Source: Comamonadaceae bacterium (GTDB lineage Bacteria; Pseudomonadota; Gammaproteobacteria; Burkholderiales; Burkholderiaceae_C). From it: DNA of 32,988 nt. Shown here piece after piece: positions 9,663 to 18,205 of the stretch (position 1 is its first letter; each line of letters begins with the position of its first letter). The translations under genes and the position numbers were made by a program. Location of the stretch: NCBI GenBank assembly GCA_947485165.1, contig CANKRG010000023.1:1-32988 (forward strand), written 5' to 3'. Below the pieces are notes generated by a model. It saw nothing but the letters and a program-made list of their open reading frames with translations, ran no database searches and was not told where the DNA came from.

Positions 9663-10547
9663 TCAAGCCTCCTTGCCAAACAGGCCGGCTGGACGAACCA
9701 TCAGCACAAGAACCATGATCACAAATACCACGATGCTGGAAGCCTCGGGGTAAAAAACCCGGGTCAGACCTTCGACCAAACCCAGTCCTATACCAGTGAT
9801 CACCGAGCCCAAAATCGACCCCATGCCGCCAATCACCACCACGGCGAAGACCACGATGATGAGGTTGGAGCCCATCAGCGGGTTGACCTGGATAATCGGT
9901 GCAGCCAAGACACCCGCCAGGGCTGCCAAGGCCGCGCCAGCGCCATAAGTCAGCATGACCATCATCGGCACGTTGATGCCGAAGGCCTGCACCAGCGCTG
10001 CGTTTTCAGTGCCGGCACGCAAATAGGCACCCAGCCGGGTGCGTTCAATGAGGTACCAGGTGCCCAGGCAAACGACCAACGACACCAGCACCACCCAGGC
10101 GCGGTAGTTGGGCAACACCATGAAACCGAGATTGGTAGCGCCCTGGAGCAACTCCGGAACAGGATAACTCTGGCCCGAGACGCCGTACAGCTCACGGAAT
10201 ATGCCTTCTGCGATCAGCGTCAAACCGAACGTGAGAAGCAGGCCGTAAATCTCGTCAAGCTTGTACAGATGCTTGAGAAACACACGCTCGATCACCATGC
10301 CCAGGATGCCCACCACGAGCGGCGCGAGAATGAGTGCTGCCCAGTAGTTGATGCCGAGTTGATCCATCATGATCCAGGCGGCGAAGGCGCCCAGCATGTA
10401 CAGCGCGCCATGGGCAAAGTTCACGATGCCCAGCAGGCCAAAAATGACCGCCAGACCCAGACTCAACATCGCATAAAAGGCGCCATTGACCAGGCCTAAA
10501 AGCAATTGGCCTAAAAAAGCTTGCAGGGGGATGCCGAAAATTTCCAT
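9663..10547 (-). CDS. livH: Branched-chain amino acid ABC transporter permease (LivH-like)
   Basis: LVNGAFYAMLSLGLAVIFGLLGIVNFAHGALYMLGAFAAW; VVVIGGMGSILGSVITGIGLGLVEGL. Confidence 0.9.
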   Translation of the reverse strand: MEIFGIPLQAFLGQLLLGLVNGAFYAMLSLGLAVIFGLLGIVNFAHGALYMLGAFAAWIMMDQLGINYWAALILAPLVVGILGMVIERVFLKHLYKLDEIYGLLLTFGLTLIAEGIFRELYGVSGQSYPVPELLQGATNLGFMVLPNYRAWVVLVSLVVCLGTWYLIERTRLGAYLRAGTENAALVQAFGINVPMMVMLTYGAGAALAALAGVLAAPIIQVNPLMGSNLIIVVFAVVVIGGMGSILGSVITGIGLGLVEGLTRVFYPEASSIVVFVIMVLVLMVRPAGLFGKEA

Positions 10548-10612
10548 GAGGTTGTCAAATTAGTTGCTTCCTCTTCCCATCAAATTGATGTCGAAGAGAA
10601 AGAAAATGCCCG

Positions 10613-11818
10613 TTATTTTTTTAGCAGCGCGCACTTGGAATCGGCCACCGTGGTGAAGGCCTGTTCACCTGGCACTTTGGCGATGGTTTTGTAGTAGTCC
10701 CATGGGGTGATGGATTCTTTGGGGCTTTTAACTTCAAACAAATAGATGTCGCGTAGCATACGGCCGTCTGCACGGACTTGGCCCTTGCCATAAAAGTCAT
10801 CGAACTTCATGGATTTCATGGTGCTCATGACTTTGTCACCATCTGTAGTACCTGCGGTTTGCACAGCCTTCAAATAGTTGGATGCCGCAGAGTAATCGGC
10901 AGCCTGAATGCTTGATGGCATGCGCTTGTATTTTTCAAAAAAGCGTTTGGCAAATTTGCGCGATGCATCGTCCTGGTTCCAGTACCAGCTGTCGGCCAGC
11001 TGCAGGCCTTCGGTGGCGGCCAATCCCAGGCTGTGCACGTCGTTGATAAAGACCAACAAGCCGGCTACTTTCATGGTTTTGGTGATGCCGAATTCTTTCG
11101 CCGCCTTCATGGCATTGATGGTGTCGCCACCCGCATTGGCCAGCGCCAGAATTTGCGCCTTGGAAGCCTGCGCCTGTAGCAGGAAAGATGAGAAGTCTGA
11201 AGCGTTCAGCGGATGCCGCACTGCGCCTGCTACGGTTCCGCCATTGGCTTTGACCACAGTAGAGGCATCGCCTTCCAGCGAATAACCGAAAGCGTAGTCA
11301 GCCGTCAAGAAAAACCAACTCTTGTTGCCAGCTTTGACAAGTGCGGTGCCGGCCACTTTGGACAACGCGACGGTGTCATAGGCATAGTGAACGGTATAGG
11401 GCGTGCAGTCCTCGTTGGTCAGGCGGGCAGAGCCAGCACCAATGGCGATGAAGGGACGTTTTTTCTCCGCCATGACTTTGGACATAGCAATCGCCGTGCC
11501 GGAGCTGGTGCCGCCAATCAGCATCGACAGCCCGTCTTTGTCCACCCACTCGCGGGCTTTGGAGCTGGCCACGTCGGCCTTGTTCTGGTGGTCTGCGGTC
11601 AGCACTTCAACCGGACGACCGAGGACCTTGCCGCCGAAGTCCTGCACAGCCCACTTGACCATTTCCGCGCCGGCTGGGCCATCGATGTCAGCATACAGGC
11701 CAGACATGTCGGTGATGAAACCGATTTTGACTGGTCCGGTGTTTTGTGCGAATGCTGGAACCCAGGCGGCTGAGCCCAGACCGAGCACCATGGCGGCTGC
11801 GAGTGTTTTTAGTTTCAT
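10613..11818 (-). CDS. Branched-chain amino acid ABC transporter substrate-binding protein
   Basis: Signal peptide MKLKTLAAAMVLGLGSAAWVPAFA at 11818; VKIGFITDMSGLYADIDGPAGAEMVKWAVQDFGGKVLGRPVEVLTADHQNKADVA. The longer ORF to 12034 reads livF out of frame. Confidence 0.92.
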   Translation of the reverse strand: MKLKTLAAAMVLGLGSAAWVPAFAQNTGPVKIGFITDMSGLYADIDGPAGAEMVKWAVQDFGGKVLGRPVEVLTADHQNKADVASSKAREWVDKDGLSMLIGGTSSGTAIAMSKVMAEKKRPFIAIGAGSARLTNEDCTPYTVHYAYDTVALSKVAGTALVKAGNKSWFFLTADYAFGYSLEGDASTVVKANGGTVAGAVRHPLNASDFSSFLLQAQASKAQILALANAGGDTINAMKAAKEFGITKTMKVAGLLVFINDVHSLGLAATEGLQLADSWYWNQDDASRKFAKRFFEKYKRMPSSIQAADYSAASNYLKAVQTAGTTDGDKVMSTMKSMKFDDFYGKGQVRADGRMLRDIYLFEVKSPKESITPWDYYKTIAKVPGEQAFTTVADSKCALLKK

Positions 11819-11888
11819 GAGTTTCTCCGGTTGATAAATGCAAACAGTACAGTTGAAAAAAGAAAATTGAGGCAACAACGTGAACGGC

Positions 11889-12593
11889 CTAGACGCCCAA
11901 ATACTCTTGCAGCATGCCCATGTTCTGGGACAACTCGCTCTGGGCAAATTGCTTGACGATGCGGCCATGCTCCATGACATAAAACCGGTCGGCCAGCGGG
12001 GCGGCAAAGCGGAAGTTTTGCTCGACCAGCACAATGGTGTAGCCCCTGGCCTTCAGCGCCAAGATCATCTCGGCCAACTTTTGCACGATGACCGGCGCCA
12101 GCCCTTCCGAGATTTCATCCAGCAGCAGCAGGCGTGCGCCGGTACGCAATATGCGTGCGACGGCCAGCATTTGTTGCTCGCCGCCAGACAGCCGGGTACC
12201 GGGGCTGCTGGCGCGTTCCTTGAGGTTGGGAAACATCGCATAGATTTCATCGATGCCCATGCCACCCGGCGCGATGACGGGGGGCAGCAGCAGGTTTTCT
12301 TCAGCACTGAGGCTGGCAAAAATACCACGCTCTTCCGGGCAATAACCAATACCTAAACGCGCAATCTTGTGCGACGCCAGCTTGATGGTTTCCTCGCCTT
12401 TGACCTGAATCGAGCCTTTGCGTGAGCCCGTCAGGCCCAGAATGGCGCGCATGGTGGTGGTGCGACCCGCGCCGTTGCGCCCCAGCAGCGTCACCACTTC
12501 ACCTTCGTTGACGCTGAAATTCACGCCGTGCAGGATGTGTGATTCACCATACCAGGCGTGCAGATCCTCAATACGCAGGAGTTCCTTGGTCAT
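11889..12593 (-). CDS. livF: Branched-chain amino acid ABC transporter ATPase (LivF-like), Walker A GRNGAGRTT
   Basis: LLRIEDLHAWYGESHILHGVNFSVNEGEVVTLLGRNGAGRTTTMRAILGL; RLSGGEQQMLAVARIL; LLLLDEISEGLAP. Confidence 0.92.
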   Translation of the reverse strand: MTKELLRIEDLHAWYGESHILHGVNFSVNEGEVVTLLGRNGAGRTTTMRAILGLTGSRKGSIQVKGEETIKLASHKIARLGIGYCPEERGIFASLSAEENLLLPPVIAPGGMGIDEIYAMFPNLKERASSPGTRLSGGEQQMLAVARILRTGARLLLLDEISEGLAPVIVQKLAEMILALKARGYTIVLVEQNFRFAAPLADRFYVMEHGRIVKQFAQSELSQNMGMLQEYLGV

Positions 12594-13351
12594 CAGTGGG
12601 CTCCCTGCAAGTCGGTGTTAGTGGTACCCATGTAGGCCTCCATCACCAATGGATTTTTGGATACCTGCTCATACGTACCATCGGCAATGATGGCACCGCG
12701 CTGCAGCACCGTGATGCGGTCGGCAATCGAAGACACCACATTCATGTTGTGCTCAACCATCAAAATGGTGCGGCCGCTGGAAACTTTTTTGATCAACTCA
12801 GTCACCCGGCCTACATCTTCGTGGCCCATGCCCTGGGTGGGCTCGTCAAGCAACATCAACTCGGGCTCCAGCGCCAGCGTGGTGGCCAGTTCCAGCGCGC
12901 GTTTGCGGCCATACGGCAGATTGACCGTCATCTCGTTGGCAAAATGGGCCAAATCGACTTCTGCCAGCAGCTGCTGCGCGCGCTCGTGCAGGTGAAAGAG
13001 CGTGTCCTCGGCTTTCCAAAAGTGAAACGAGGTTCCCATGTTGCGCTGCAACGCGGCGCGCACATTTTCAAGCACGGTCATATGCGGGAAAACGGCCGAA
13101 ATCTGGAACGACCGAACAATGCCCCGCCGCGCGGTTTGCGCCGGCTTTTCGTGGGTAATATCAACACCGTTGAAGACGATGCTGCCTTGGGTGGGCGTCA
13201 GGAATTTGGTCAACAGGTTGAAAAACGTCGTTTTTCCCGCCCCGTTGGGTCCAATCAACGCGTGAATGTGACCGCGCTGAACTTGCAGGTCAACCTGGTT
13301 GACGGCGACAAAGCCTTTGAACTCTTTTGTCAGACCGCGCGTCTCGAGAAT
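12593..13351 (-). CDS. livG: Branched-chain amino acid ABC transporter ATPase (LivG-like); no conventional start codon in frame
   Basis: Manual translation upstream of the tracked TTG at 13258 gives ILETRGLTKEFKGFVAVNQVDLQVQRGHIHALIGPNGAGKTTFFNLLTKFL. Upstream boundary provisional (ATT at 13351; CTG further upstream; in-frame stop beyond). Confidence 0.85.
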   Translation of the reverse strand: MLETRGLTKEFKGFVAVNQVDLQVQRGHIHALIGPNGAGKTTFFNLLTKFLTPTQGSIVFNGVDITHEKPAQTARRGIVRSFQISAVFPHMTVLENVRAALQRNMGTSFHFWKAEDTLFHLHERAQQLLAEVDLAHFANEMTVNLPYGRKRALELATTLALEPELMLLDEPTQGMGHEDVGRVTELIKKVSSGRTILMVEHNMNVVSSIADRITVLQRGAIIADGTYEQVSKNPLVMEAYMGTTNTDLQGAH

Positions 13352-13586
13352 GGCATCAACTGGTAAATGGCTCTCCAGAAAACTTAAGTTTCAATGTCAA
13401 TCCAAGAAGATTTTTTTGTTTTCGATTGCTTACTTAATTGATTGATCCAAAAATACTGGTGTCAAAAAATAGCCGCAACAAAAAGTTAACGAATTCTAGT
13501 ATGCGATCCGCCAATGGCGCATTCGGTTATACCCTAGTGGTGATGCCAAGGCGACACCAAAACAATGCGCCCGCAGACAAGCACTT

Positions 13587-13629
13587 AAAATTCATAGCAC
13601 CTCAAGCAATAAACACGCCGGCTACAGCC
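13587..13629 (-). repeat. A/T-rich dispersed repeat copy
   Basis: AAAATTCATAGCACCTCAAGCAATAAACACGCCGGCTACAGCC; reverse complement fits the consensus. Confidence 0.65.
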
Positions 13630-13650
13630 TAAAATAATACTATTATTAGC

Positions 13651-14994
13651 CTAATCTGCCATAAACACCGTCAGCACCCCCGTATAACCATACACATGGT
13701 GCCTTGCGATCTCGCCGCCCGCGAAGAAGCCGACCAAGGGCACGTCGCCCAGGGCTTTGCGGACGATTTGCAGCTCGGCGCTGGGGCTGCCAAAATGCGG
13801 GCCGCCACGGCCCGAGCAGCTGACGTAGATGGCGCCGGCGATGCGTTTGGCGGGCAGGCCGCCGTTGTCGGATTGGCCATATTGGAACGAACGGTCTGCC
13901 AGCTCGGCCAAGCCGGCGTTGTCGCCCCACGCCATTTCCTCAGGCTGCGATTGCGATTCCAGCTCTTCGCGGATTTCAGCGCAGATGCGCACCAAGTCCG
14001 TCCGCGCGGCGGCCACGTTGCGCTGGCAGAAGGCTAGATTCATGCCCATTTCCACCGCTTGCGCCACGGCAACACCGCGTTTCGCCGGGTCTAAACCGAT
14101 GATGTGGCGCACGCGTACATCACTACCGAAAATACCCGGGTGGCTGGTGATTTGGCTGTCTTGGCTCAAACCCACCAGCGTGGCGCGTACGGCTTCTAGG
14201 GCTTGTTGCGGTTGCTCAAGGCTGACGTTCAAATCGCGCAACAGCACATCCAAAGCGGGCTCGCCATCCAACTCAATGACCAAATTGCCATCGCAAGCGG
14301 TGATTGTGCGGGTTTTAGAGCCATTCGCCGTCAAAGGCTGGCAGCCTTGGGAAACGCGGGACAGCAGCAGCACCTCGTCGCTGAACGCCACACCGCTGAG
14401 CCCACCGGCAAACACGCCACTGGCCGCGCCTTGGCCGTTGATGTTGCCATCACTAGACACCGAAAACTGCACCGTGTTGCTGCGGCTGGCCGCAAAGCCG
14501 CCAAACAGGTAGCCGGTGCGGGTGCGGGCGCTCAGATCGGCAATCATCTCCGCAGCATCCGGCATGCCGCCATCCACATGAATCAAAGCGGTGTGTGCTT
14601 GAAAAACGGGCGGCGGCAGCTCTTTCAGGAATTCGTCGTCCGGGTCTTCCAGCGTGGCCAAAGGCGCAACGCCAGAGAACACACGGTACTGGTCTGCCGG
14701 CACGTCGCACAGCATGACGCACAGCGCTGGTTCGTCAAAATATTCCACATTGTTAGACGCAATACCCACGCCGACCGTGCCCGACCAGTCGGTCACTTCG
14801 GGCAGCTCAGCACTTAGATAATCCAAAATGGCTTGCGCCTGATTGGCGTAGTGGTCGGTGATGTACAAAATCGCCAAAGTCGGGCTGCTGGCATAACTAG
14901 CCTGCGCCATTTGCGCGCGAAGTTGCGCCAGCACCAAGGCGGCGGCGAATTGCCACTGTGGGTGGGTGGCGTGGCCATAGGGAAAGAGTTTCAT
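13651..14994 (-). CDS. FIST domain (FIST_N/FIST_C) signal-transduction protein
   Basis: MKLFPYGHATHPQWQFAAALVLAQL; GTVGVGIASNNVEYFDEPALCVML; LFGGFAASRS; ISCSGRGGPHFG-like SCSGRGG; VPLVGFFAGGEIA. Confidence 0.85.
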   Translation of the reverse strand: MKLFPYGHATHPQWQFAAALVLAQLRAQMAQASYASSPTLAILYITDHYANQAQAILDYLSAELPEVTDWSGTVGVGIASNNVEYFDEPALCVMLCDVPADQYRVFSGVAPLATLEDPDDEFLKELPPPVFQAHTALIHVDGGMPDAAEMIADLSARTRTGYLFGGFAASRSNTVQFSVSSDGNINGQGAASGVFAGGLSGVAFSDEVLLLSRVSQGCQPLTANGSKTRTITACDGNLVIELDGEPALDVLLRDLNVSLEQPQQALEAVRATLVGLSQDSQITSHPGIFGSDVRVRHIIGLDPAKRGVAVAQAVEMGMNLAFCQRNVAAARTDLVRICAEIREELESQSQPEEMAWGDNAGLAELADRSFQYGQSDNGGLPAKRIAGAIYVSCSGRGGPHFGSPSAELQIVRKALGDVPLVGFFAGGEIARHHVYGYTGVLTVFMAD

Positions 14995-15024
14995 ACGATG
15001 GCCTAAATTTTTTACTTGAATTAC

Positions 15025-15777
15025 TTATCGGGCTCGTTTTTTAGCGGCAACTTTCTTGGCTGGCTTTTTAGATGCCGCTTTTGCAGACGTCATCGCCTTG
15101 CCCACGGCACCCGCCATGTCGGTGGCTTTTTTGAATGCGCCTTTGGCCATGTCGGTCGCCACGCCCTGGGTCACATCGATGGCCGTTTGCTTGGCCGCCT
15201 CTTTCATGGCGGTATTGGCAATGTCGCCAAACTGTTTGGTCAGCGCACCCCACCACAGCAGGGGATCCACCAAGCCGGCGGCCATGTCTGGCACTTCTGT
15301 TTTTGAGGCTGGTTGGGTCGACTTTTTTGCCTCTGCTGGTTGCGGTGCAACAGCGCCTGACACCGTGCCCGCAAAACTGCTAACGGTGGCTGCCGCGCCA
15401 CTGGCTTTTTCAGTCACTTTTTGCATGCCGCTCATCACCGAATCTGCGGTTTTGAGTTTGAAGGCATGGGCCACATCGCCAAAGTTGAAGTTCATGCCTT
15501 TGAGCGTGGCCAAGGTCATTTTTTGCACTTCCAGCGCTTGAATCGTCGCCTTCAAGGCCATGGCGTTTTGGTCCAGCCAAAACTGCACGGCTTTGAGCTC
15601 GTCAATGCGCTTGTCCAACTCCTCCACATTCAGCGTGGGCGCCACCCAACTACCCAAATTGGGCAGTTGCGGGATGCTCTGCGCCGCGCCGCCGGCAGTC
15701 TGTTTGGCCAGATTTTGCAAAAAATCGAAACCGGGCACAAATTTGCCGAAACTGCTCATGTCTGGGGTGCTGCTCAT
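15025..15777 (-). CDS. phaM: PhaM-like polyhydroxyalkanoate granule-associated protein
   Basis: FVPGFDFLQNLAKQTAG...LPNLGSWVAPTLNVEELDKRIDELKAVQFWLDQNAMALKATIQALEVQKMTLATLKGMN; basic Ala/Lys/Pro tail KKPAKKVAAKKRAR. Confidence 0.75.
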   Translation of the reverse strand: MSSTPDMSSFGKFVPGFDFLQNLAKQTAGGAAQSIPQLPNLGSWVAPTLNVEELDKRIDELKAVQFWLDQNAMALKATIQALEVQKMTLATLKGMNFNFGDVAHAFKLKTADSVMSGMQKVTEKASGAAATVSSFAGTVSGAVAPQPAEAKKSTQPASKTEVPDMAAGLVDPLLWWGALTKQFGDIANTAMKEAAKQTAIDVTQGVATDMAKGAFKKATDMAGAVGKAMTSAKAASKKPAKKVAAKKRAR

Positions 15778-15872
15778 GGGGTGTTTCCTCAGCTAAAAGT
15801 TGAAACGGGGGTGTTCCAGTGAGAGCTTACTCCAATGTGCCGCCAATTACACGCCTGAGTAGGCCAAAAACC

Positions 15873-16403
15873 TCAGTGTTTATGCTGATTCATCGGTGCC
15901 GTTGCCCCGCCATCTGCTTTTGAAGCGGGCGCAATGGCTGCCACGGGCACCATCAGCTCAACTTTGCTTGGCACGCCTTTGGCGTCTTTGAACAACAAGG
16001 TCAGCGGCACCGTCGCGTTTTTAGGCAGCGCGGTTTTCAAATCCAACAACATCACGTGAAAGCCACCCGCACGCAGCGCCACGGTTTTGCCAGCGGGCAA
16101 GTCCACGCCAGCAACCGCGCGCATTTGCATCACGTCGCCGTTCATGGACATCTCGTGCACCTCAGCAATGCCGGCCACGGCCGAGGATGCGCCCACCAAC
16201 CGTAAATCGCTTTTCGCGGTGAGCGACATGAAGGCACCCGTGCCCTTTTGACCCGGCACGGTGGTGCGTACCCAGGCGTCTTTCACGGTGACATCAGCGA
16301 TGTTGTCTTTCGCCGTGGCAGAAAAGCTTAGGAAAGCCCCTATTAACGCCATAAAAACGACATTAGCCGTCGTATTTATTGCTTTTAGTGCTATTAATTT
16401 CAT
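15873..16403 (-). CDS. PCu(A)C-type periplasmic copper chaperone
   Basis: DAWVRTTVPGQKGTGAFMSLTAKSDLRLVGASSAVAGIAEVHEMSMNGDVMQMRAVAGVDLPAGKTVALRAGGFHVMLLDLK: conserved Hx(n)M...HxM ligands; His-rich C-term. Confidence 0.9.
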   Translation of the reverse strand: MKLIALKAINTTANVVFMALIGAFLSFSATAKDNIADVTVKDAWVRTTVPGQKGTGAFMSLTAKSDLRLVGASSAVAGIAEVHEMSMNGDVMQMRAVAGVDLPAGKTVALRAGGFHVMLLDLKTALPKNATVPLTLLFKDAKGVPSKVELMVPVAAIAPASKADGGATAPMNQHKH

Positions 16404-16405
16404 AG
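16362..16405 (+). repeat. A/T-rich dispersed repeat copy overlapping the start of the PCu(A)C gene
   Basis: ATTAGCCGTCGTATTTATTGCTTTTAGTGCTATTAATTTCATAG; includes the gene's ATG (complement of 16401-16403). Confidence 0.65.
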
Positions 16406-16436
16406 TATTAGTCCTTAAAATTCTGAATAATTAAAC

Positions 16437-17021
16437 TTAATGCTGGTGCCCAGCCGAGCCCGAAGGAATGATTTCCAACAGCGCAGCGGGTGATTTCAAA
16501 CTGTGGGCATCGACGCCAGCAGCGGGGATTTGCGACCAGTCGATGCTGCCTTTGTCGCAAGTTTGCAGCACCTTGAACCACATCGCGCCGTCTTTTTTGG
16601 GCAAACCGCCGCGCAGCACGAACTCGTCATAGTACGCCTCTGGCAACCAGTCGTCTTTAGACATCGCCGTCCAGCTGATCTCGCTGACATCTTCGGTGAC
16701 TAGTTTGCCGTGGTTATCGTACGGCACGGCCAGCTTGGCTGTTTTTATAGCCAGCCTCCAGCCGGCTTTGGGCATGGGTTTTGCGCCCATAAAACCAGCC
16801 GGAATGGTGACTTGAATCGCCGTGGTGGGTGACCCTGCGCAACCGTGGCCGACTTTCAGAACGGCTTTGTAGCTGCGTCCTGCCAGAGCCGTTTGATCCT
16901 CTAAAACGACATGGCCAAATACAGCGCTAGCCGGCGTGATGATAGCCAACGTTGCTATTAATTTAGAAGCAAATTTAACTGGGAGGTGACGTGACAATGA
17001 TGTGAAGTATGAATTTTTCAT
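16437..17021 (-). CDS. YcnI-like (DUF1775) copper-associated protein
   Basis: GHVVLEDQTALAGRSYKAVLKVGHGCAGSPTTAIQVTIPAGFMGAKPMPKAGW; EISWTA; YDEFVLRGGLP; WFKVLQTCDKG. Confidence 0.88.
   Translation of the reverse strand: MKNSYFTSLSRHLPVKFASKLIATLAIITPASAVFGHVVLEDQTALAGRSYKAVLKVGHGCAGSPTTAIQVTIPAGFMGAKPMPKAGWRLAIKTAKLAVPYDNHGKLVTEDVSEISWTAMSKDDWLPEAYYDEFVLRGGLPKKDGAMWFKVLQTCDKGSIDWSQIPAAGVDAHSLKSPAALLEIIPSGSAGHQH
16925..16970 (+). repeat. Degenerate A/T-rich dispersed repeat copy in the ycnI-like signal-peptide region
   Basis: CGCTAGCCGGCGTGATGATAGCCAACGTTGCTATTAATTTAGAAGC aligns with the family. Confidence 0.5.
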
Positions 17022-17093
17022 GAGATATCTTGATTTTCTTTAAAAGCGATAAAATCATCGCCAAAATACAAGCAAATATTCATTAAATACGCC

Positions 17094-17138
17094 AATAGCC
17101 CGCGTATTTATTGCCTATACTGCTATTTATTCAGTAGC
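17094..17138 (+). repeat. A/T-rich dispersed repeat copy (intergenic)
   Basis: AATAGCCCGCGTATTTATTGCCTATACTGCTATTTATTCAGTAGC. Confidence 0.65.
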
Positions 17139-17537
17139 TTAAAGAGGCTCAGGCGGCCCACGGGCGGGCAGGGGTGCGGCGGTGCGCTGGGCAATGGTGG
17201 CTGCGGGGATGGGTTGCAGCCCGCAGCGCAAAGGCTGCGCTGGCTCAAACGACATTTTCAGCACCGGCGGCGGCGCGATGATGCTGACGCACAGCGGGCA
17301 ATCCATGTTCTGACTGGCGACTTCGGTGCTGCCGTCAGTCAAACCGTTAGCCGAGGTGACGATGACTTTCATGCCACCCGAGGCCGAACAAATCAGCTGC
17401 GTCGCCTGCGGGTTGACGATGGGGGAAGCGATGGCGACGCCCAAAGACAGCACAAAACCCAGCAATACCCAACGTACCAACGCGGTGGCACGACGCAGGG
17501 ATTGGAGCAGCGAAACAGTCTGACATGGACTAAACAT
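17139..17537 (-). CDS. DUF2946-like small protein, possible copper association
   Basis: N-terminal TM segment, QLICSASGGMKVIV, MDCPLCVSIIAPP motif; directly upstream of the ycnI-like and PCu(A)C genes on the same strand. Confidence 0.7.
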   Translation of the reverse strand: MFSPCQTVSLLQSLRRATALVRWVLLGFVLSLGVAIASPIVNPQATQLICSASGGMKVIVTSANGLTDGSTEVASQNMDCPLCVSIIAPPPVLKMSFEPAQPLRCGLQPIPAATIAQRTAAPLPARGPPEPL

Positions 17538-17602
17538 GGCTAAATTATCGCCGATACGGTTTGTTGAAATGCTGTAAACGACTTTTTGACCATAATATTG
17601 GG

Positions 17603-18205
17603 ATGAATTACACCCTCACCTCCGCCACGATTTTGTTGATTTTGATCACCGACCCAGTCGGTAATATCCCGATTTTTGCGCGTGCGCTGCGCCATGTCTC
17701 GCCCGAGCGGCGTACTTTGGTGATCATGCGCGAGGTGATGATCGCTTTTTTGCTGCTGCTGGGCTTCATGTTTTTTGGCAAAGACTTTTTGACACTGATG
17801 AATTTGAGTGATTTGTCCCTGCAAATCGCCGGCGGTGTGATTTTGTTTTTGATCGCGCTGAAAATGATTTTCCCCTCTGCCGCACACGCTGAAGAAGAGG
17901 TTGTAGGCGAACCGCTGATCGTGCCGCTGGCGATTCCTGCGCTGGCGGGGCCGTCAGCCCTGGCCACGGTGATGCTACTGGTCAGCCAAGCGCCGCAGCG
18001 CAAGCTGGAGTGGATTGCCGCGCTGTGCATCACCATGGCGGTGTGCGCGGTGGTGCTGGTGCTGGCGGAGCGGATTCAGCGCGTGCTGGGTGAACGCGTG
18101 GTGGTTGCCGTGGAGCGGCTGATGGGCTTGATTTTGGTGGCGGTGTCGGTGGAAATGATGCTGCGCGGCTTCAAGGCGGTGGCGCAGCAGATTAACGCGG
18201 CTTAA
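17603..18205 (+). CDS. MarC family integral membrane protein
   Basis: LILITDPVGNIPIFARALRHVSPERR; LQIAGGVILFLIALKMIF; VPLAIPALAGPSALATVMLL. Confidence 0.9.
   Translation: MNYTLTSATILLILITDPVGNIPIFARALRHVSPERRTLVIMREVMIAFLLLLGFMFFGKDFLTLMNLSDLSLQIAGGVILFLIALKMIFPSAAHAEEEVVGEPLIVPLAIPALAGPSALATVMLLVSQAPQRKLEWIAALCITMAVCAVVLVLAERIQRVLGERVVVAVERLMGLILVAVSVEMMLRGFKAVAQQINAA

Noticed and set aside
9246-10499. 417-aa plus-strand ORF opposite livM/livH
   Set aside because: Gln/His-rich shadow ORF antisense to two clearly conserved permease genes.
11819-12034. N-terminal extension of the Liv substrate-binding protein ORF
   Set aside because: Reads the livF 3' region in another frame; a proper signal peptide starts at 11818.
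12539-13366. 275-aa plus-strand ORF opposite livF/livG
   Set aside because: Antisense to ABC ATPases with recognisable motifs; no family features of its own.
13438-13632. 64-aa plus-strand ORF in the intergenic region upstream of liv
   Set aside because: Its C-terminal part is just translation of the dispersed repeat at 13587-13629; no RBS or family features noted.
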